From NCBI GenBank assembly GCA_036830905.1, contig DAISNS010000089.1:1-8094 (forward strand): 8,094 bases of DNA, written 5' to 3'. A program made the position numbers and the translations under genes. The notes under the pieces are model-generated. The model was not told the DNA's origin, searched no databases, and saw only the letters and a list, made by a program, of their open reading frames with translations. Source of the DNA: Thermocaproicibacter sp002397355. GTDB lineage: Bacteria > Bacillota > Clostridia > Oscillospirales > Acutalibacteraceae. Shown here one piece after another: positions 6,898-8,094 of this stretch; the first letter of the stretch is position 1; each line of letters starts with the position of its first letter.

Positions 6898-7109
6898 GGC
6901 TTTGAATTCATCAAGCCGAATCATGTGCAGAAGCTGCAATCCATGACATCCGGCGGCCATCGGCATCGGAAACATCCTGCTGTTTACCGCCGTGTCTCCG
7001 GCGATCGGCGCTGCGCTGGACGCCGCCAGAATGAGCCGCGATTATTCAAGATCTGTGGGAATTTAAGCTGAACAGCCCGCGCGTGGGAATCTGGTCGGAG
7101 TATTTTTGA
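6898..7109 (+). pseudogene. Possible decayed gene end, unidentified, spread over three frames
   Basis: No intact gene lies between the hydrolase stop and base 7204. Joining three frames gives a protein-like string: GFEFIKPNHVQKLQSMTSGG (from 6898), then after a shift near 6958 IGIGNILLFTAVSPAIGAAL with DAARMSRDY, then after a shift near 7046 QDLWEFKLNSPRVGIWSEYF ending at TGA 7107-7109. The pieces join with one-base shifts and end just inside a terminator-like hairpin, as a real gene end would. I do not recognise the family. Splicing frames by eye can create false proteins, so this stays tentative. Confidence 0.3.
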
Positions 7110-7125
7110 CTGCCGACGGATTCCC
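7085..7125 (+). terminator. Hairpin, candidate terminator downstream of the hydrolase pair
   Basis: GGGAATC (7085-7091) pairs with GATTCCC (7119-7125), and GTCGG (7094-7098) with CCGAC (7113-7117). A T-G wobble joins them and G7093 is the only bulge, giving about 13 pairs around a 14-base loop. The sequence after it, AATTTGTTATAAATG, is A+T-rich but not a clean T-run, so it may terminate weakly or act as a leader or boundary structure. It overlaps the -35 region of the promoter that follows. Confidence 0.4.
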
Positions 7126-7149
7126 AATTTGTTATAAATGTATTATAAT
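7121..7149 (+). promoter_or_regulatory. Sigma-A-like promoter for the gene at 7204
   Basis: A perfect TATAAT (7144-7149) is preceded at exactly 17 bases by TTCCCA (7121-7126), which matches four of six bases of TTGACA. The spacer is A+T-rich against a GC-rich background. Transcription would start near 7156-7157, about 47 bases before the ATG, and just before the inverted repeat at 7161-7182. This gives the third gene a promoter separate from the hydrolases. Confidence 0.65.
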
Positions 7150-7160
7150 GACGGCATACC

Positions 7161-7182
7161 GAAAGCGCGGACCCGCGCTTTC
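7161..7182. promoter_or_regulatory. Perfect 10+10 inverted repeat, candidate operator
   Basis: GAAAGCGCGG (7161-7170) and CCGCGCTTTC (7173-7182) are exact inverse complements separated by AC. The repeat begins 12 bases after the -10 hexamer, so it covers the first transcribed bases, where a repressor would block elongation or initiation. The A-rich outer and GC-rich inner half-sites recall LacI-family operators, but the regulator is unknown. In RNA the two-base spacer forces a short loop, and no T-run follows, so a terminator is unlikely. Confidence 0.55.
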
Positions 7183-7203
7183 CATCTGTTGGGAGGAGTA
7201 TCA

Positions 7204-8094
7204 ATGGAACAATTGTTTCCGCGCACGGAAGTCGCCGGCGTTTCCCTTTCGCGCATGATCATCGGAACCAACTGGCTTCTCGGCTGGAGCCATACGGGAA
7301 ATGCGGCGGATCAGATGATCCGGGAGCGCTATCATGACAAAGAAAGCATGTTTCCCGTGCTGAACGCTTTTCTCGGCTACGGGATCGACACCATTATGGG
7401 GCCGATCAGCCAGAATCCGCGGATGCTGGATGCCATCGAGTATGCGGAGCAGAAAACGGGGAAACGGATGATCCTGGTCGATACGCCGATCCTCAACGTC
7501 TCGGATTCCAGGCAGGCCCGCGCGGAAGCGGAAAAGGCCGTCCGGGAAAGCGCGAGGATCGGTTCCGCTTTCTGTCTGATCCATCATTCCAGCGCCGAAC
7601 AGCTCGTCAACAAAAACACCGCGACCATCGACCGCCTGGGCGATTATACCTCGATGATCCGCGACGCCGGGATGAAGCCGGGGCTGTCGGCCCATATGCC
7701 GGAGCTGATCGTTTATTCGGACGCCAACGGGTACGACGTCGAGACCTATATCCAGATTTACAACTGTCTCGGCTTTATGATGCAGGTCGAGATCGAAACG
7801 GTGGCGTCGATCATCCACAGCGCAAAAAAGCCGGTCATGACCATCAAACCCATGGGCGCGGGCCGCTGTACTCCCTATGTGGGCCTGAACTTCTCATGGA
7901 ACACCATCCGAAGCTGCGACATGGTGACGGTAGGATGCTTCAGCGAGAGCGAGGTCCATGAGGACGTCGAAATTTCCAGCGCAGCCCTTGAGCATCGCTT
8001 TCCCAACCTTTCGGGACGTTCCAGCCCGAACCGGAATCAGGCCGCGCTGGGGGGAAAACAGGTGACTGACGAGTACGGGATCAAGGATATGAAC
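7204..8094 (+). CDS. TIM-barrel protein resembling the aldo/keto reductase fold, function unknown (3' end outside window)
   Basis: The frame is open from ATG 7204 to the window end (297 codons). GGAGGAG (7192-7198) lies five bases before the ATG, a strong ribosome binding site. Visible features are MIIGTNWLLGWSHTG (18-32), GYGIDTIMGPISQNP (58-72), the strand KRMILVDTP (87-95), FCLIHHSS (123-130), PGLSAHMPELIVY (159-171), and near the end MTIKPMGAGR (212-221) and DMVTVGCFSESEVHEDVEIS (239-258). The last two resemble the KPLGGG and VIPGxxxxEQxxEN stretches of aldo/keto reductases. The usual AKR N-terminal signature (DTAxxYGxxE) and the Lys of the following strand are not evident: GIDTIMGP and ILVDTP stand in their places. 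The protein is probably a cytoplasmic barrel that has lost or replaced the AKR active site, perhaps acting on sugars given its neighbours. I do not know a named family for it. It carries no signal peptide. Confidence 0.75.
   Translation, partial: MEQLFPRTEVAGVSLSRMIIGTNWLLGWSHTGNAADQMIRERYHDKESMFPVLNAFLGYGIDTIMGPISQNPRMLDAIEYAEQKTGKRMILVDTPILNVSDSRQARAEAEKAVRESARIGSAFCLIHHSSAEQLVNKNTATIDRLGDYTSMIRDAGMKPGLSAHMPELIVYSDANGYDVETYIQIYNCLGFMMQVEIETVASIIHSAKKPVMTIKPMGAGRCTPYVGLNFSWNTIRSCDMVTVGCFSESEVHEDVEISSAALEHRFPNLSGRSSPNRNQAALGGKQVTDEYGIKDMN

Noticed and set aside
6892..6916. GCTTGA/TCAAGC inverted repeat right after the second hydrolase stop, as a terminator
   Set aside because: Only six pairs with a 13-base loop and no T-run; a competing GGCTT/AAGCC pairing exists, so neither is convincing.
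4594..6975. 793-codon open frame on the minus strand opposite the second hydrolase
   Set aside because: It mirrors codon positions of a well-supported gene in GC-rich DNA, shows no recognisable domain, and is rich in Arg, Gly, Pro and His as antisense frames usually are.
7201..7818. 205-codon minus-strand open frame
   Set aside because: It lies wholly opposite the gene starting at 7204, which has a promoter, a strong ribosome binding site and family-like motifs.
1..8094. CRISPR array, tRNA, rRNA, insertion sequence ends or phage genes
   Set aside because: No regularly spaced repeats, cloverleaf-like stretches, transposase motifs or terminal repeats were seen on either strand.

Overview
The window looks like a chromosomal piece of a Gram-positive, GC-rich gut-type Clostridia (Oscillospiraceae- or Lachnospiraceae-like). 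This is inferred from strong AGGAG-type ribosome binding sites, a YesN-type AraC regulator, CUT1-type sugar permease remains, and glycosidase families common in that group. No marker gene fixes the taxonomy. All supported genes are on the + strand.

Layout. (1) Bases 1-453 are the 3' part of an AraC/YesN-type DNA-binding regulator cut by the window edge. (2) Bases 454-1237 hold no intact gene. They contain three gene ends in a row: the C-terminal half of a class I SAM-dependent methyltransferase with an in-frame stop (471-863), followed by an intrinsic-terminator-like hairpin (880-921); the C-terminus of a carbohydrate ABC transporter permease (about 958-1092); and the last 17 codons of a second AraC-family regulator (about 1160-1216). 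A promoter with an extended -10 (1111-1119) lies between the last two. (3) Bases 1238-6891 hold two large, divergent, tandem glycoside hydrolases of a GH106-like (alpha-L-rhamnosidase-related) architecture, 852 and about 1021 residues, spaced by 29 bases and probably co-transcribed. (4) Bases 6892-7203 hold what may be another decayed gene end, a 13-bp-stem hairpin, a sigma-A-like promoter and a perfect 10+10 inverted repeat placed like an operator. (5) Bases 7204-8094 are the start of a TIM-barrel protein resembling aldo/keto reductases at its C-terminal end but lacking their usual N-terminal catalytic signature; it runs off the window.

Working together. Neither hydrolase shows a signal peptide, so both probably act in the cytoplasm on imported plant oligosaccharides or glycosides. 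The permease and AraC remnants upstream suggest the site once held a fuller sugar-uptake locus. The third gene has its own promoter and possible operator and is probably a separate unit, though it may be functionally linked to carbohydrate use.

The base composition changes along the window. By hand count GC is about 43% in bases 1-180 and about 68% in bases 1441-1620. I see no RNA gene, CRISPR array, insertion sequence or phage gene. The window does not show a clearly novel system; the points of most interest are the cluster of gene ends, the paired hydrolases and the operator-like palindrome.
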